From the NCBI GenBank assembly GCA_963682175.1, contig OY821772.1, positions 12,020,743 through 12,084,742 of the forward strand: 64,000 nucleotides of DNA. The letters run 5' to 3'. The notes under the pieces are model-generated. The model did no database searches and had not been told where the DNA came from. It was given only the letters and a program-made list of their open reading frames with translations. The translations under genes and the position numbers were made by a program. Origin of the DNA: Triglochin maritima (taxonomy: Eukaryota; Streptophyta; Magnoliopsida; Alismatales; Juncaginaceae). Each line of letters starts with the position of its first letter. Within the stretch, counting starts at the first letter, position 1. Of the stretch, positions 23,070 to 35,633 are shown one piece after another.

Positions 23070-25147
23070 ATGGACGGTCTAGGTGATCGTCCATCTCCGC
23101 CTCGTGCTCCTTTGGAGCATGAGGTCGAGTCGTCTCGTGGGGATGGGAGAGACCGGGTTCCGTACATGGATTACCTCGGTCCACTCCCGCCACCACGTAG
23201 ACCTTCTCCTCCTCCTCTGACTCGAGAGGATGGGGGATTCGGTCAGGATCGAGTTCTTGGTGCACCACCACCTTTATCTCGACAGGATAGGCCAATGATT
23301 TTGTGGGATCAGACCCATCATGTTCGGGTCGTACAACCTTCTTCCATAGTTCTTCCCACAGCTCGTGGGAACAATTATGAACTCAAACCTCATATGTGAG
23401 CATGCTTCCTACCTTCACTGCCAATAAGGAGGATCTGTATATTTTTATACGTGAATTCGAGGAAGTATGCTCGATGTTCAAGCTTCAACAAATTGATGAG
23501 TATTCAGTCTGGTTGAGGATGATTTTTTTCGCGTTGAAGGATAACGCGAAGAAATGGATGTACAACCTCCCGGTGAGCTCTATTCGGTCTTGGGATGACT
23601 TTGTGACCGCCTTTCTGAAGAGATTTTTCTCTCAAAGAAAAACTCAACAGATACGACACCAGATACATCAAATGTATCAGACTGATACTGAATCTTTTCA
23701 TGCTTTCTTTGAGAGGTTCAAGGACCTTCCCCAGCAGTGCCCTCATTATGGACTTGAGTTATGACAGCTGTGCCGGATTGTTTATGAAGGCCTCAACTAC
23801 AACATTCGTACATTGTTGGAGTTGATGTGTCAGAGTGATTTCCAAATGAAACCCGTCAATGAGGCATGAGAGACTTTTGAGTTAATGGTTCAACGTACCT
23901 TTGAGTAGGACACCATGAGATAACCACCAGCCGCCAGGTCTTCTGGTCAAGCTGGATCATATCAAGTTGAGTCAGCTATCGCGTTTGAGGCAAAATTGGT
24001 TGCTCTCATGCATAGGATTGAGAGTTTAGAGTTGGACCGAGCTCCTGTAGCTCAGGTCGCTACTCCCGGGTGTAGTAGGTGTGAACTTATGGGACGTGAT
24101 GACTTGGAATGCGTTTACACTCCAAGGGATACTGAGCATGAAAATGTGATGTATCAACAGAGGCCCCGTAACGATCCGTACAGTCACTTCTACAACCCGA
24201 GATGACGTAACCATCCTAACTTCTTTTGGGGGCCTAGTGGGGGTCACGGTAAGAGCTCGCACGCTCAACCTCAACCTCCAACTAATAAACCTCCACGCCC
24301 ATTGGTGACCTACCAACCCCCACATCAAAGGTCTAAACACCATAATTACCAACCTGCTCAGGCCTCATCGTCGGGTTATTCTAACCAAACTCCACTACCC
24401 CAGCGGGTTGACCCCAAGGACCCTTCTAGTGATCCGACTCTTCAAGCGTTCATGCAGAGCATGCAAAGTACAGTCAAAGCTTTGGAAATGCAAGTTAGCC
24501 AGTTGGCTTATCAGTTCCATGAACGCGAGAAGGGTCAGTTACCAAGTGAACCTGTGGTAAATCCCAGGGGTCAACCTGCTCAAGCTAGGAAGAATGTGCA
24601 CAATGTTGAAAGTGACCCTTCCCAATATGCAAATGTTGTCCATACCTTAAGATCGGGAAGGGTTGTTGACAACAATGTGGAAATGTTTGAAGCCAACCCT
24701 ATTGGTGACTCTTCCGAGGAGGGTCGTGAGTCTTTCAAGGAACCTAATTTTGAGACTACTGCTCGTGATAGTTATGTCCCCAATGCACCATTCCCTCATA
24801 GGTTGACTAAAAAATGTGATGAGCATTGGGACAAAATCGTTGAAGTACTTAGGCAAGTCAAGGTGAACATCCCGTTGTTGGACGTTGTTCAGCAAATGTC
24901 ACCGTATGACAAGTTCCTTAAGGACCTTTGTACCGTTAAGAAAAGCACAAATGTTCCCAAAAAGGCATTTTTGGCCGTCAATGTGAGCTCGATATTGACA
25001 CAACCCATGCAAGTCAAATACAAGGACCCAGGTTGTCCAACTGTCTCTTGCATGATCGGTAATGTGACAATTCCTCAAGCTTTATTGGATTTGGGAGCAT
25101 CTGTGAACCTCCTGCCCAAATTTATCTATGTCAACCTTGGAATATGA
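23070..25147 (+). pseudogene. R1 gag
   Basis: The start is ATG 23070 (MDGLGDRPSPPRAPLEHEVE). The retrotransposon gag domain (PF03732-like) is at about 23400-23880 with WLRMIFFALKDNAKKWMYNL, WDDFVTAFLKRFF and FFERFKDLPQQCPHYGL. Stops occur at 23397, 23762, 23867, 23908, 23923 and 24203. Downstream, a Pro/Gln-rich section leads to EMQVSQLAYQFHEREKGQLP, a segment also present in the R2/R3/R4 ORF, and then into protease. The product would be the capsid-forming polyprotein part. Not translatable now. Confidence 0.85.
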
Positions 25148-25440
25148 GATCTTAAACCAATGAGGACAACCCTCCAGTTGGCTGACAGATCCGTCAAGAT
25201 TCCACGAGGGAGTGTTGAGGATGTCCTTATTAAAGTGGGTGAGTTCGTATTTCCAGTTGATTTCATCATCTTGGATACTGAACCTGTGTCCAACCCACAA
25301 GGACAAATTCCAGTGATCATTGGGATGCCATTTCTTGCGACATCTAATGTATTGATCAATTATCGCAATGGCTTGATGAGGTTGTCTTTTGGAAACCTCA
25401 CGGTGGATTTCAACATCTTTACTCTTGGTAAGCAACCCAG
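25020..25440 (+). pseudogene. R1 aspartic protease
   Basis: The active-site segment ALLDLGASVNLLPK is at about 25080-25120 (the Asp of DLGAS), followed by a TGA at 25146 and, downstream, VIIGMPFLATSNVLINY, the second conserved strand. The family cleaves the gag-pol polyprotein. It is contiguous with gag with no own start, as in other gypsy elements. Confidence 0.85.
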
Positions 25441-25590
25441 GGTCTTCGACGATGTTGTCGGAGCCAATTTCATTCAGGACACGGATGAGCCCGAGTCATT
25501 AGGCATGTTTGACTCACATCGACATATTATTGAGGTGCCTAATGACCATTTTGCGAGTGAAGATGATCTTGAGGAATCCCCTGTGAACCT

Positions 25591-27190
25591 TTGGATAAGG
25601 AGGCACATCTGGATGCTTGCTCTTCTTACCCTGTGGTCCTTGAGCCACTTGAAATTAACTCTGAATCCAACAAGGACCCACCTCTGGTCGAGCTCAAACC
25701 GCTCCCCGATAACCTTAAATACATCTTTTTAGGAGATAATGAGACCTTGCCACTCATTATTGCTTCTGATCTTGCAAAAGATCAAGATGTTGCCCTCAAA
25801 AAAGTGCTCTTTCAAAACAAAGAGGTTATCGGGTGGTCCTTGAAGGACATCAAGGGAATTAGCCCTGGTATTGTCCAGCATCGGATCCACATGGAATAGA
25901 ATTCTAGGCCCCGTCGAGACCCACAACGAAGATTGAATCTTGTACTGAAAGAAGTCATCCAAAAGGTTGTTCTTAAGTGCTTGGATCATGGTATAATCTA
26001 TCATATCTCTGATAGTTCGTGAGTGAGTCATGTCCATGTGGTTCCCAAGAAGTCAGGTGTGACGGTTGTTGAGAATTAGCATAATGAGCTTATCCCGACA
26101 CGCCTGCAAACTGGTTGGCGAGTTTGTGTTGATTATCGCAAGCTAAATACGGCAACACGTAAAGATCATTTCCCGTTTCCATTCATTGATCAGATGTTGG
26201 AAAGGTTAGCCGGACATGAGTATTATTGTTTTCTTGATGGATACTCTGGTTACAACCAAATTCTCATCGCCCCAAGGATCCAGAGAAAACCACCTTTACT
26301 TGTTCCTTTGACACGTTTGCCTACCGTCGCATGCCCTTTGGGTTATGTAATGCGCTGACAACATTTCAAAGGTGTATGATCTGCATCTTCTCTGATATGG
26401 TAGAGTGATTCCTTGATATTTTCATGGACGACTTTTCCATATTTGGCGCTTCCTTTGATGAGTGCCTTCGTCACTTGAGGCTTGTCCTCAAGCGATGCCG
26501 TGAGAAGAACCTCGCTCTCAATTGGAAGAAATGTCACTTCATGGTGAAGCGAGGGATTGTACTTGTACATGTGGTCTCAAGTAGGGGAATTGAGGTCGAT
26601 CCCGCCAAAGTGCGTCTTATTTCTAATCTCCCACCGCCACGTAATGTGAAGGATATCGGTGCCTTTTTGGGGCATGCTTGATTTTATTGGCGGTTCATTC
26701 GGGATTTTAGCAAAATTGCTCGACCTCTCACCGCCTTGTTGGCTAAGAATGTAATTTTTGAGTTCACACCGGATTCCCACCATGCCTTTTTGACCTTGAA
26801 TAAAGAGTTGACTTCAGCTCCCATAACTAAGGCACCAGTGTGGGCTGAACCCTTCGAGATAATGTGTGGTGCATCTGACTTCGTTGTGGGAGCAGTGATT
26901 GGGCAACGATTGGACAAATTGCCTCGTGTGATCTACTATGCCAGTAGAACACTCAATGATTCCCAATTGAACTGCACTGTGACCGAGAAGGAATTCTTAG
27001 CGATTATATTCACTTTCGAGAAATTCCGATCGTACTTGACTGGCTCCCACGTGATTATCTATTCTGATCACACAACCATCAAGCACCTCATGACGAAGAA
27101 AGATGCAAAATCCCGACTCTTCAGATGGATCTTGTTGTTACAAGAATTCGATCTCGAGATTCGGGAAAAAAAAGGGGTGAAAATGTTGTA
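25591..27190 (+). pseudogene. R1 reverse transcriptase and RNase H
   Basis: Linker: SSYPVVLEPLEINSESNKDP. RT: GWRVCVDYRKLNTATRKDHF, QMLERLAG, FLDGYSGYNQI, then after a frameshift near 26270 FAYRRMPFGLCNA and the catalytic DIFMDDFSIFG (about 26418-26450). RNase H starts near 26840: [30 protein letters not shown] and [20 protein letters not shown]. In Ty3/gypsy RNase H the first catalytic Asp lies in C-D-A-S-D; here it is Gly (CGASD). Stops at 25898, 26022, 26078, 26406 and 26680 add to the loss. Role in the family: copying element RNA into DNA. Confidence 0.88.
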
Positions 27191-27265
27191 GCGGACCACC
27201 TGTCTCGTTTAGAGACAACCAACCCACAAGACCAAATTATTAATGACAAATTTCCTGATTAGCAG

Positions 27266-28610
27266 TTGTTCACGATCGAAGATAACCCTGGGTTTGCCAA
27301 CATCATGAACTACCTCGTGACCGAGCAACTTCCTGTGGGTTGGTCAAAATCTGACCAAACCAAATTTACATGTTATGACAGATTCTTTCACTGTGACGAC
27401 CCCTACCTATTCAAATACTGCTCTGACCAAATTTTCACGTGGTGCGTCCCAGATAACGAGTTCCAAAGTGTGCTCCATTTTCGCCAGTCTGAGGCATGTG
27501 GAGGACACTTTGGAGCAAAGAAAAGTGCCACCAAGGTGCTCCAATTTGGATTTTACAGGCCTTCTCTTTTCAAAGATGCTTACGAATTTTGTAAGCAATG
27601 TGATAGGTGCCAGCGCCTTGGCAGGATTAGTCGACGTGACATGATGCCTTTGCAAAATGTCTTTCTCGTCGACATCTTCGTTGTGTGGGGCATCGACTTT
27701 ATGGGCCATTTCCCGAATTTGTTCGGGAATGTTTACATTCTGGTGACCATTGACTATGTGTCTAAGTGGGTTGAAGTTATCCCCACAAAGACCAATGACA
27801 ACAAGGTGGTCACCAAATTCTTAAAATATATTATTACGCGATTTGGTACTCCTCGTACCATAATCAGTGATAGCGGTACCCACTTCTGCAATTGTTCCTT
27901 TGAAGTGCTTATGCGGAAATATTTGATCACCAACAAGCTTGTGACCCCATATCATCCGTAAACTATTGGGCAGGTCGAAGTCTCTAATCGTCAATTAAAG
28001 CAAATCCTTGAGAAGACGGTTAATTCCTCGAGGAATGATTGGTCAACTAAGTTGAATGACGCGTTGTAGGCCTTCCACACCGCGTATAAGACCAATTTGG
28101 GTATGTTCCCATATCGGGTAGTGTACAGCAAGGCTTGCCACCTACCCGTCGAGCTTGAGCATCGTGCATCCTGGGCGATCAAGAATCGGAATATGGATCT
28201 TGATCAAGCAGGGGTGCAACGTAAACTCGACATTGTGGAGTTGGAAGAGCTATGAAATGATGCGTATGAAAATGACAAAATTCATAAGTCTCGAGCCAAG
28301 TTGTTTCACGATCGTATGATTATGCGAAAGGTGTTTACGGTCGGGCAGAAGGTGTTGCTCTACAATTCCCGGCTTCATCTGTTTGCGGGTAAGCTCCTCA
28401 GTCGCTAGTCTGGTCCTTTTATTGTCCAAACCGTATTTCCTCATGGAGTGGTTGACATCCTGAACCCAGGGAATGGGGACGTGTTCAAAGTTAATGGACA
28501 ACGCCTCAAACCTTACTTAGAGGGGGCACCAGCTGAAGTCGAGGAGGTCATGTCCCTTCATGAACCTCTCTCGCACTCAACCATTCATGACCTATATGGA
28601 TGATTGAGAT
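27266..28610 (+). pseudogene. R1 integrase
   Basis: Zinc-binding region: GGHFGAKKSATKVLQ...CKQCDRCQRLG. Catalytic core: VWGIDFMGHFPN (first Asp), ISDSGTHF (second Asp) and [14 protein letters not shown] (Glu), so the D,D,E residues are all still present. The C-terminal part runs through [18 protein letters not shown] to GNGDVFKVNGQRLKPYLEG. Stops occur at 27959, 28067, 28252 and 28408. No chromodomain is visible, which fits the Athila rather than the chromovirus side of the family. Confidence 0.88.
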
Positions 28611-30171
28611 TTCAAGTTTGTATATATTGTTCTTTAGTTTCAAAAAAAAGAAAAAAACAAGATAAAATACTCATTCAGTGAGCATTGATTATTGTGGGCT
28701 ACTACCCTTGAGTATGTGGGCCTCATATCTTTCATGTATTTGTATCACTTCTTTAGCATCTCACATGTTTTGAGGGAATTCAGGTTTGTGTCCATCAACA
28801 TAACCATGAACTTCCTTTTGCACTTCATGTTGGTGAGATCTTCCATTTTTCATGCATAAATTCATGTAATATCATGCTCACATTCATTGAGGACAATGCA
28901 TGAGGTAGGTGTGGGGGGGTGTTTTATGTGTGTACATAGTCGAGTCTTTTCCTTTGATTTTGTTTTCTTTTGTGTGCATTGTTAGGGTCATGTTAGTGTG
29001 CTGCATTTAATATCGATGTATTTGTTTGTCATGATCCTTGGGTGACTTGTCTTCTTTTGCTTGCCTAGTGCTTTAAAATTTTCACATTTCTTTCAAAATC
29101 TTCATGTGTTTGCGAAAGAAAATATTTTGTGGGTTTTGCGTGTCTTTAGCATGTGCAAAACCATTGAGAGGTAAAGTAAAAGGAAGCTCCCAAAATTATC
29201 TTGAACTTGATGCATTAGGATATCTAGTACAGTGGCTTTATGACTTATCTAGTCGTTAGGATGCACCCCGGTCTTCCCTCGGGGGACAAGTAATCAAAGG
29301 ATTTCAGTACTCAAACAATTACAGAAGTCCACCCTGAACCTAGTGAGTCAATAATTCATATCTGTTAATAGAAGGAAGTTTATTGTAGTCAATGACCATT
29401 TAACTCCTGTTGTGAGACATTAAGTGTAGGGGTTTTGGTTCATGTGTAGATAAGAAATAAGTGACTAGGTGTTCTCTCTTCTCACACGGCTCCAATAACT
29501 CGGGAAATTAGGTCTGAGGGGACTTTGTGCCTAGTACTTTCGAGTCATCTGACTTGGGATGCACCGACCGAACTCCTATTACATAGGTGGTAGGGTTTTC
29601 CCTATGTGGAGATGTGGGGAAATGTGTACGTGATAGTGTAAGTCTTCTTAGGCAATGATGCCCAAAACCTGACCGTGGGGAAATCAAACACCAACTAGAC
29701 AGAAAAAAAAGAAAAAAAATGGTAATGCAAATAAGAACCTTAATAAACTTTACACTTTGTATCACATGAGGAGGTTAAGGTTGTCTATGTCTTTCACTTA
29801 AGTCCTGAATTAACTTGCACGAAGGATTCATTAGGCTAGGTGTGTGGACTGGATACATATATAGAGTTAGCCCGTAGAATTACCTGCTTCCTGTGATTAA
29901 TAAAAATGAGTCCATAAAGTCGAGTTTCTAGATTGAATAATGCATCTATGTTTGGATTTTGTGGGTATATCTGCTGAAAACCCTCAGGAGACAGCACTCC
30001 TCCTCCTTGGCGACAAGGAGGTTTAACGGTTTGTTGCACGTGCTAAGTGCAACCGTGATTCCTGCGAAAGTGTGTTAGGATTTTCCAGATTTTCGTATTC
30101 TTTTTCCTTTCTTTCATTTTTCTCTTTCTTTGTTTTGCTCGGGACTAGCAAAAGTTAGGTGTGGGGGTATT
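28611..30171 (+). other. R1 3' untranslated region with polypurine tract
   Basis: About 1.5 kb without a meaningful ORF. It contains GAGGACAATGCATGAGG, and a G-rich tract GGTGTGGGGGTATT directly before the 3' LTR that should act as the polypurine primer. The same region recurs in R2 (13892-15500, inverted), R3 (44584-45850, inverted) and R4 (57440-58259), so it ties the non-autonomous elements to R1. Confidence 0.7.
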
Positions 30172-31562
30172 TGATTGACATCATATCATGCATGTATTTT
30201 TGTCTTATATTCATTATCTTTCACCTAAACAATGCTATGTAACGAGTTTAATGTTTAAGTTTCAGGAATAAGCAGGATTGAGGAGAAAAGGCAAAAAAGG
30301 ACTCAAAATCAAGGAAAGGACTGAGTTGCAAGACTTGGGAACTGAGATGCAAGAGGAAAGCAACCAGATGTAGGCCCAAAGGACCAATGAGCAAATCAAG
30401 AAAGTCCACACCATCATGGGGAGTATTTGGCAATTTGATTCGGGTCGGAGCTCCAGCAGTCGACTTAGATACACAACACATGAAGAAAACCATCCAGGAA
30501 AGCCCACACAAAATCCAGACCGGATCCAAACCATGTAGACCGCTAATTAGCGGTCTGGGACCGCTGATTGGCGGACTGGGTTGCTCCGGATCCGATGTGG
30601 TTTAGTCGGGTCATGTATAATTGTGTGTTATGTCTATTTTTGGTATTGTATTAGTCCCATACCGGGGATTGTCCCTAATTACCTTTTTCTATGGCTATAA
30701 ATAGAACTCTTCCTCCTCCTTTGTATCTCATCTCTCTCTTGGTGGCCTTCCTCTCTACTAGGAGTAAAAGCCTTGGAGCAAAAACTCTGGTGGAGAGGGG
30801 ATACTTGTAATTGAGTGAGCATTAATAGATGTTTTGTTAAGCTTTCTTCATATTGCCTTTTTTCAATTCTTGCATACTTAGTTAACTTGTTTGTTTTAGT
30901 CTTCTTAGAATTAGTTTAAGCATGTTTTCTTTCCTTAGCATGAATGTTAGTTTAAATATGTGTGAGTAGTTTCATCCCTCTTTGGGGGTGGAGTAGATGT
31001 CTATACATGTTATGTAGATGGAACGAATGCTAAACATTGTTGTATGTGAGAAATGTTAGTATGCTTGTTTGAATTAATAAGAACCCTTACTTGATGGTTT
31101 CTGTCATAATGTTTATGTACATTCCATGCTTGTTTATGTTCTTAATAACAAACTTGTCATGGTCATCTTAATCACCTAGGTTAGTGCTTTAAATGATAGG
31201 TCTTGCTATTAGGTACTTCTTATGCATTAACAAACACTAACTACACTTGAGCTTATTGTATGCATTCACCCCACTTATTTCATGTGTACACACACTCCAC
31301 CCCTTAGGGGTGTTTCCCAATCCTGAATTTCATCTTTCCTATTAGTAGTTGCTTAGCTTAGTTTAGTTCGTTTTGTGCTTTCATTTCCTTCTTTGTTGCT
31401 TACTCGTTTAGTGTAATTTAGTTTAATCAATCTCTTCTCTCCTTTGTTTCTCACTCGCCTTCGAACTAACCAAAGTCGCCACACCTCCCTGTGTATCGAC
31501 CCGTATTTGCCACCGCTTCAACGCGGTCGTGCACTTGCGGTTTATTATAATTGAATCAATCA
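30172..31562 (+). repeat. R1 3' LTR (family A)
   Basis: It starts TGATTGACATCATATC and ends TTGAATCAATCA. The TATA box is at 30696-30703. The palindrome pair ACCGCTAATTAGCGGT (30539) and ACCGCTGATTGGCGG (30560) lies 21 bp apart and about 120 bp upstream of the TATA box. This copy keeps the canonical ends. Confidence 0.9.
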
Positions 31563-32420
31563 CTAGTGCATAAATAAAAGTTTATGTTGAATTGGACGAA
31601 CAAAGTCCTTCATTTCGACAACACTACGAACTGCAGGGTTGAAAGCGCTCATTCGGCTCTGAAAGAGTGGATCACTACATCAACTGCAGCTTTGGACACT
31701 CTTTTCGACCGCATGAACGCGGCTATTGAAATGCAGCTAATGAATATTCGGAACTTTCTTGAATAGTCAAGACGTCGAAATTTGACTAACTACATAAGTG
31801 CTTTGTATCAGCATATAAATGGTCGAGTTTCGCATCATTTCTTATCATTATTGAGTCAGGAGTTGAAGAGAATGCATGACTTAAGCAATCAAGTTGAATA
31901 TCGTTGCGGGTGCACTTTTCTGACATCACATGGGATTCCTTGTGCATGTACTATGCACGGTTGTATTGAGTCATGTGAAGGAATTTAATTAGAGCAGATT
32001 CATCCATTCTGGAAAACACTTGTCATTGGAGAAGGAGTCCAGATGCCAGAGTTTGTGGATCAGTCAGTACAAGACGTCGAGCGTTTTCGGAACCTCGTCG
32101 ATGAGATTTTGGAGAGCGACCCTGCAGTAATTCGTAGTGCCTCTCGTATTTTATACGCACAGTTACACCCCGATCAGTTGAACTATCAAGAACCCGCACA
32201 AAATAATAAGGTACGAGGTCGACCAAGGGGAAAGTCGACACGTCGGGACGTAAGTGCCTTTAAGTATGTTGAACGAGGTCGTGGTCGATCTTCCAATAGT
32301 GGGAGCAGGGGTCGTGGTCGGTCTTCCAATTTGTCTCGATCGTCCATAACCACGGGTGCAGGATCTGGTATGGCGATATGTTTGTTGTTATTATTACTTC
32401 GTTGTTATTTTTCCATCTTG
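31563..32420 (+). pseudogene. MULE-2 transposase C-terminus with SWIM zinc finger
   Basis: It continues the gene cut at 20528. KFMLNWTNKVLHF-type sequence follows the duplication, then CRVESAHSALKEWI (the usual MULE 'RaEs.H...K' region). The SWIM finger is CGCTFLTSHGIPCACTMH (C-x-C...C-x-H) at about 31905-31960. Next come FVDQSVQDVERFRNLVDEIL and a Gly/Arg/Ser-rich tail (GRGRSSNSGSRGRGRSS). There are stops at 31765 and 31986. SWIM fingers in FAR1/MULE proteins are thought to bind DNA or protein. Confidence 0.85.
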
Positions 32421-32477
32421 TAGTTTTCGGATGGATTGTCATCGATAACTTCTCATATGTTGACTGTCAGTAATCAT

Positions 32478-33034
32478 TTTACCATTTCTGGAGAGGTGGA
32501 ATGAAGTACTTGCTGATGACAACTGTGGATTTCGATGTGTTGCCGATGTTTTCCATGGTGGTCAAGACAATTGGTTGTATGCCCGTCGTGCGATTTCTAA
32601 TGAGATAGTGACACATCCCATTTATGACCACGTCTATTACGATGATGTGGTACAAGCTCGTCAGCGAATTGATTGGGGCGGGGGACCTTGTGGAGAGGAT
32701 CACTATATAGAGATTTGGTGCGACTTGTTCCCGATTGCCAATTTTTACAAGTGTACAGTTATGTATTTCTCAGTGGGAACGGATGGTTCGTTGTACCCGT
32801 GTAATACAGTGCTACCTTGGGAGAGTCCGTCTACCATGACGAAGTCGTGCAGAGAGTTGATGATTGCTTATTTAGGGAGTTACAGACATTTCATTCGCTT
32901 AGAATTAGTAGGGATTCCCAGTACCTCCTATAGCGACCATGTGGTATCAAATGTGAGATGATAGTGTTGCTGGATGGGAGGAAGAGTACGAAAGTACGAG
33001 AGCGTATTGGGATCGGTTACGTAGTACATTTTGA
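32478..33034 (+). pseudogene. OTU-type cysteine protease segment carried by MULE-2
   Basis: The frame PFLERWNEVL leads into ADDNCGFRCVADVF, the OTU catalytic block (family form D-G-N-C-x-F-R-x-V/A; Asp and Cys kept). It continues NWLYARRAISNEIV, DLFPIANFYKCTVMYFSV and YLGSYRHFIRLELVG; the His of RHF is in the place of the catalytic His. Near the end a frameshift (about 32940) and a TGA interrupt it before SVAGWEEEYESTRAYW. OTU enzymes remove ubiquitin-like modifiers. OTU segments downstream of MULE transposases exist in other plants as far as I recall. Here it follows the transposase on the same strand, so a fused or spliced product is likely. Confidence 0.8.
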
Positions 33035-33303
33035 TTGTAATTTGTAATGCATCAGTAATGTATAATATATCCACAATTATATCGTGTTGTTTTTTTATCA
33101 AATTTTAAATATAAATTACATTACATATATCAAATGGGTCTACGATATGCTCATGAGAAATAAATAATAGAAGTACAACAGATAAACAAATATGGAGAAG
33201 ATATATTCGTCATAAATAAATAATAAGAGTACAACAGACATGCAAATACGAACACTTGTAGTAATAGTTCAACATATAATAAAATAAATAATGTACAAGC
33301 CAA

Positions 33304-35598
33304 CTACAACTCATCATCCAAATCATGGTCGGAAATGCCCAACTGACTGTTCCACTCATGTATGAGGTCATCACAATCTACACATGCAGATCTCGTCTCC
33401 TCGTTCAGCATCTGGTCTCTGTATCGCAAGAACGGCTATGTAACCTGTATCGTCATACTCATCCACTGTATGTAATATAAAAATAAGCATACATTAACAA
33501 TAAAAACAAAATATACATTACAAATAAAAATTAATTTAGATAAACTTACCGTGTCGCCACATGTCTTATCCAGTGGTCTCTGGGTCTCGGGGCGGTACCG
33601 CGCACGATAACTGGATGTGAGCACCTACCAAGCCACTCCAAATAATCTACATCACAAGTGGAGGGGTCGTGGCTACGTCTCAGATCGTCCATGTTAAGCC
33701 GGCCTCGTCTCGGAAATGTCCTCCAAACCGATTCTATGCTTGAAGCATTGTGCCTGATGTCGTACGTCGACGCAATCGCAGACTGCACTGCATGCTCTGG
33801 CGTCGGGATGTCAACCGGGATCACCTAAACGTACCCTAATTGACGCAAGACGCAATCAAACAAATAAGGCTCCGTGATATCCCGATAACGAATAACGCCA
33901 ATAAATGAAGTCCTCGGCACAACTACAGCAGGGTCAGGACCATAGGGCAATCATTCCACCTAAACGTTTACACGTTAATGATAATAAAATTTAAATAAAC
34001 GTGAATGATATCTAATTTTATACATGCGGTGCAGTCATCTGATTTAACCATCTACGAATGGAATGGAGTCGCCCCTCGCTCCTATCAACGGTCCGGACAG
34101 CCCACATACGCGAACGAGGATGACCATCCTCAATGCAAGTGGAAAGGATGAAAATACTCATATATCCATGCCTGCAACAACGTAGACAACCCGCAATACC
34201 AGAACAATCAGCACGACTCTCTATCCCCAACTGGTGATACAAATATGCCAACGTCGCCGACCCCCATGAGTACTGACCAATGGTATCTGGGTCCCTAGCC
34301 TCCAATAGGTCGCGTGGTCTGACTCTGCAACCGCTCTATCGACAAACAAGATGCAACCTAGCAGTAAAACGAGGTAGGCAGTCATCTGCGTATCCTCAGT
34401 CCATGGTGGTCGTCTCCGTCTTCAACAGTCGTCAACAGAGTCGATGTCAACACCATTGTCACTCCAAAATGAGTTATCCCTCCCAAGATCATCGACGCTG
34501 ACCCTGAGCAACTCTGATACATAAATCTTAGTTCAGGCGTCGATGCCTGAGCACTGACCATGCAACCCTCAACAGGAATGTACAGAATCTGAAAGACATC
34601 ATGCAACATGATCGTCATCTCTCCGAAAGGCAAGTGGAAAGAGTTGGTGTCAGGCTGTCACCACTCCACAAATGCAGAAATCAAATGCATGTCAAGGCAG
34701 GGGAACTTGTTGTAAGACAAGTGACCCAATCCGCTATCAGTAATGGTCACCGTCATATCATCACTCATAACTGAACGTCAAGGCTGCAATGTAGTACAGG
34801 CTTTGTGCCGATTATGGCACTTCAGAACCTTCTGATCCTCGCCCTCCCAAATGAGTCTGGCGATGTGGCCTCCGAAACTCGGAATGACGTTGCCATCTAT
34901 TGGACCACTGGGCATCACACCAGTCACGATCCAAGAATCGTCTTCAACCCTCTTCTTCTTTTGATCTCGGGCGTCTGCAGTGCACGAACTCGAATCACCG
35001 GTCACAAACCGTCCACCTCTACCCTTCCGAATGACCCACTCAGCAGAAGAAGAACTATCATGTCGCCCTCGTCCTCCACCATACTGCTGTCTCGCCTCCT
35101 CCTGCGGCTCCAACCCATACCGACCCCTATCGTCACTCTCGTCGTGACTCTCCACCTCATCTAAATCCTCCTCCTCGTCGAAAGAATCCTCGCGTGTCTG
35201 ACGACGTAAATTATCTCTATCCCTCCTAACTGAAGCAGATATACCTTGTTTACGTGAATGACGATGACCTGAATCACCATCTAAACTATATACAACGCAT
35301 AAGGAAACTGATTTCAATTTTAGAAAAAAAAATTCGTTAATGGATTTAAATTACTTAGTTTACAAATTGATCAATCAATGAAAATAATTATAATAATTAA
35401 TTAATTTAACTAATTATAATCAATTTAATTAACGATTATAACTAATTATAATCAATTTAACTAATTACTCAATCAATTTAACTACTTATTAACTTAATAA
35501 TCAATTTAATTAACCATTATAACAAATTATAATCAATTTAACTAATAATAACAATTATTTATTAAAAAATAAGGGCGTCTGCCGGAGACGCCCCTTCC

Positions 35599-35633
<35 letters not shown>

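Larger units (their letters stand above)
20529..31562 (+). mobile_element. R1: full-length Athila-like Ty3/gypsy retrotransposon
   Basis: Two LTRs of equal length (1391 bp) flank gag, protease, reverse transcriptase, RNase H and integrase in the gypsy order. The duplication CTAGT is perfect (20524-20528 and 31563-31567). The primer-binding site is complementary to tRNA-Asp; the protease DLGAS, the RT FLDGYSGYNQI and FMDDFS are the forms I know from Athila-like elements. All genes hold stops and some frameshifts, so R1 itself is dead. No env-like ORF is visible in the 1.5 kb after integrase. It sits inside the MULE-2 transposase gene. Confidence 0.92.

Noticed and set aside
28611..30171. Possible env-like gene after R1 integrase, as in some Athila elements
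   Set aside because: Only short ORFs, no signal peptide or membrane segment, and the region is shared with non-coding parts of R2-R4.
34805..35164. Plus-strand ORF of 119 codons opposite the PMD gene
   Set aside because: It is the mirror of the PMD N-terminal exon, whose acidic composition and homology to MULE-1 are convincing; the plus-strand product resembles nothing.
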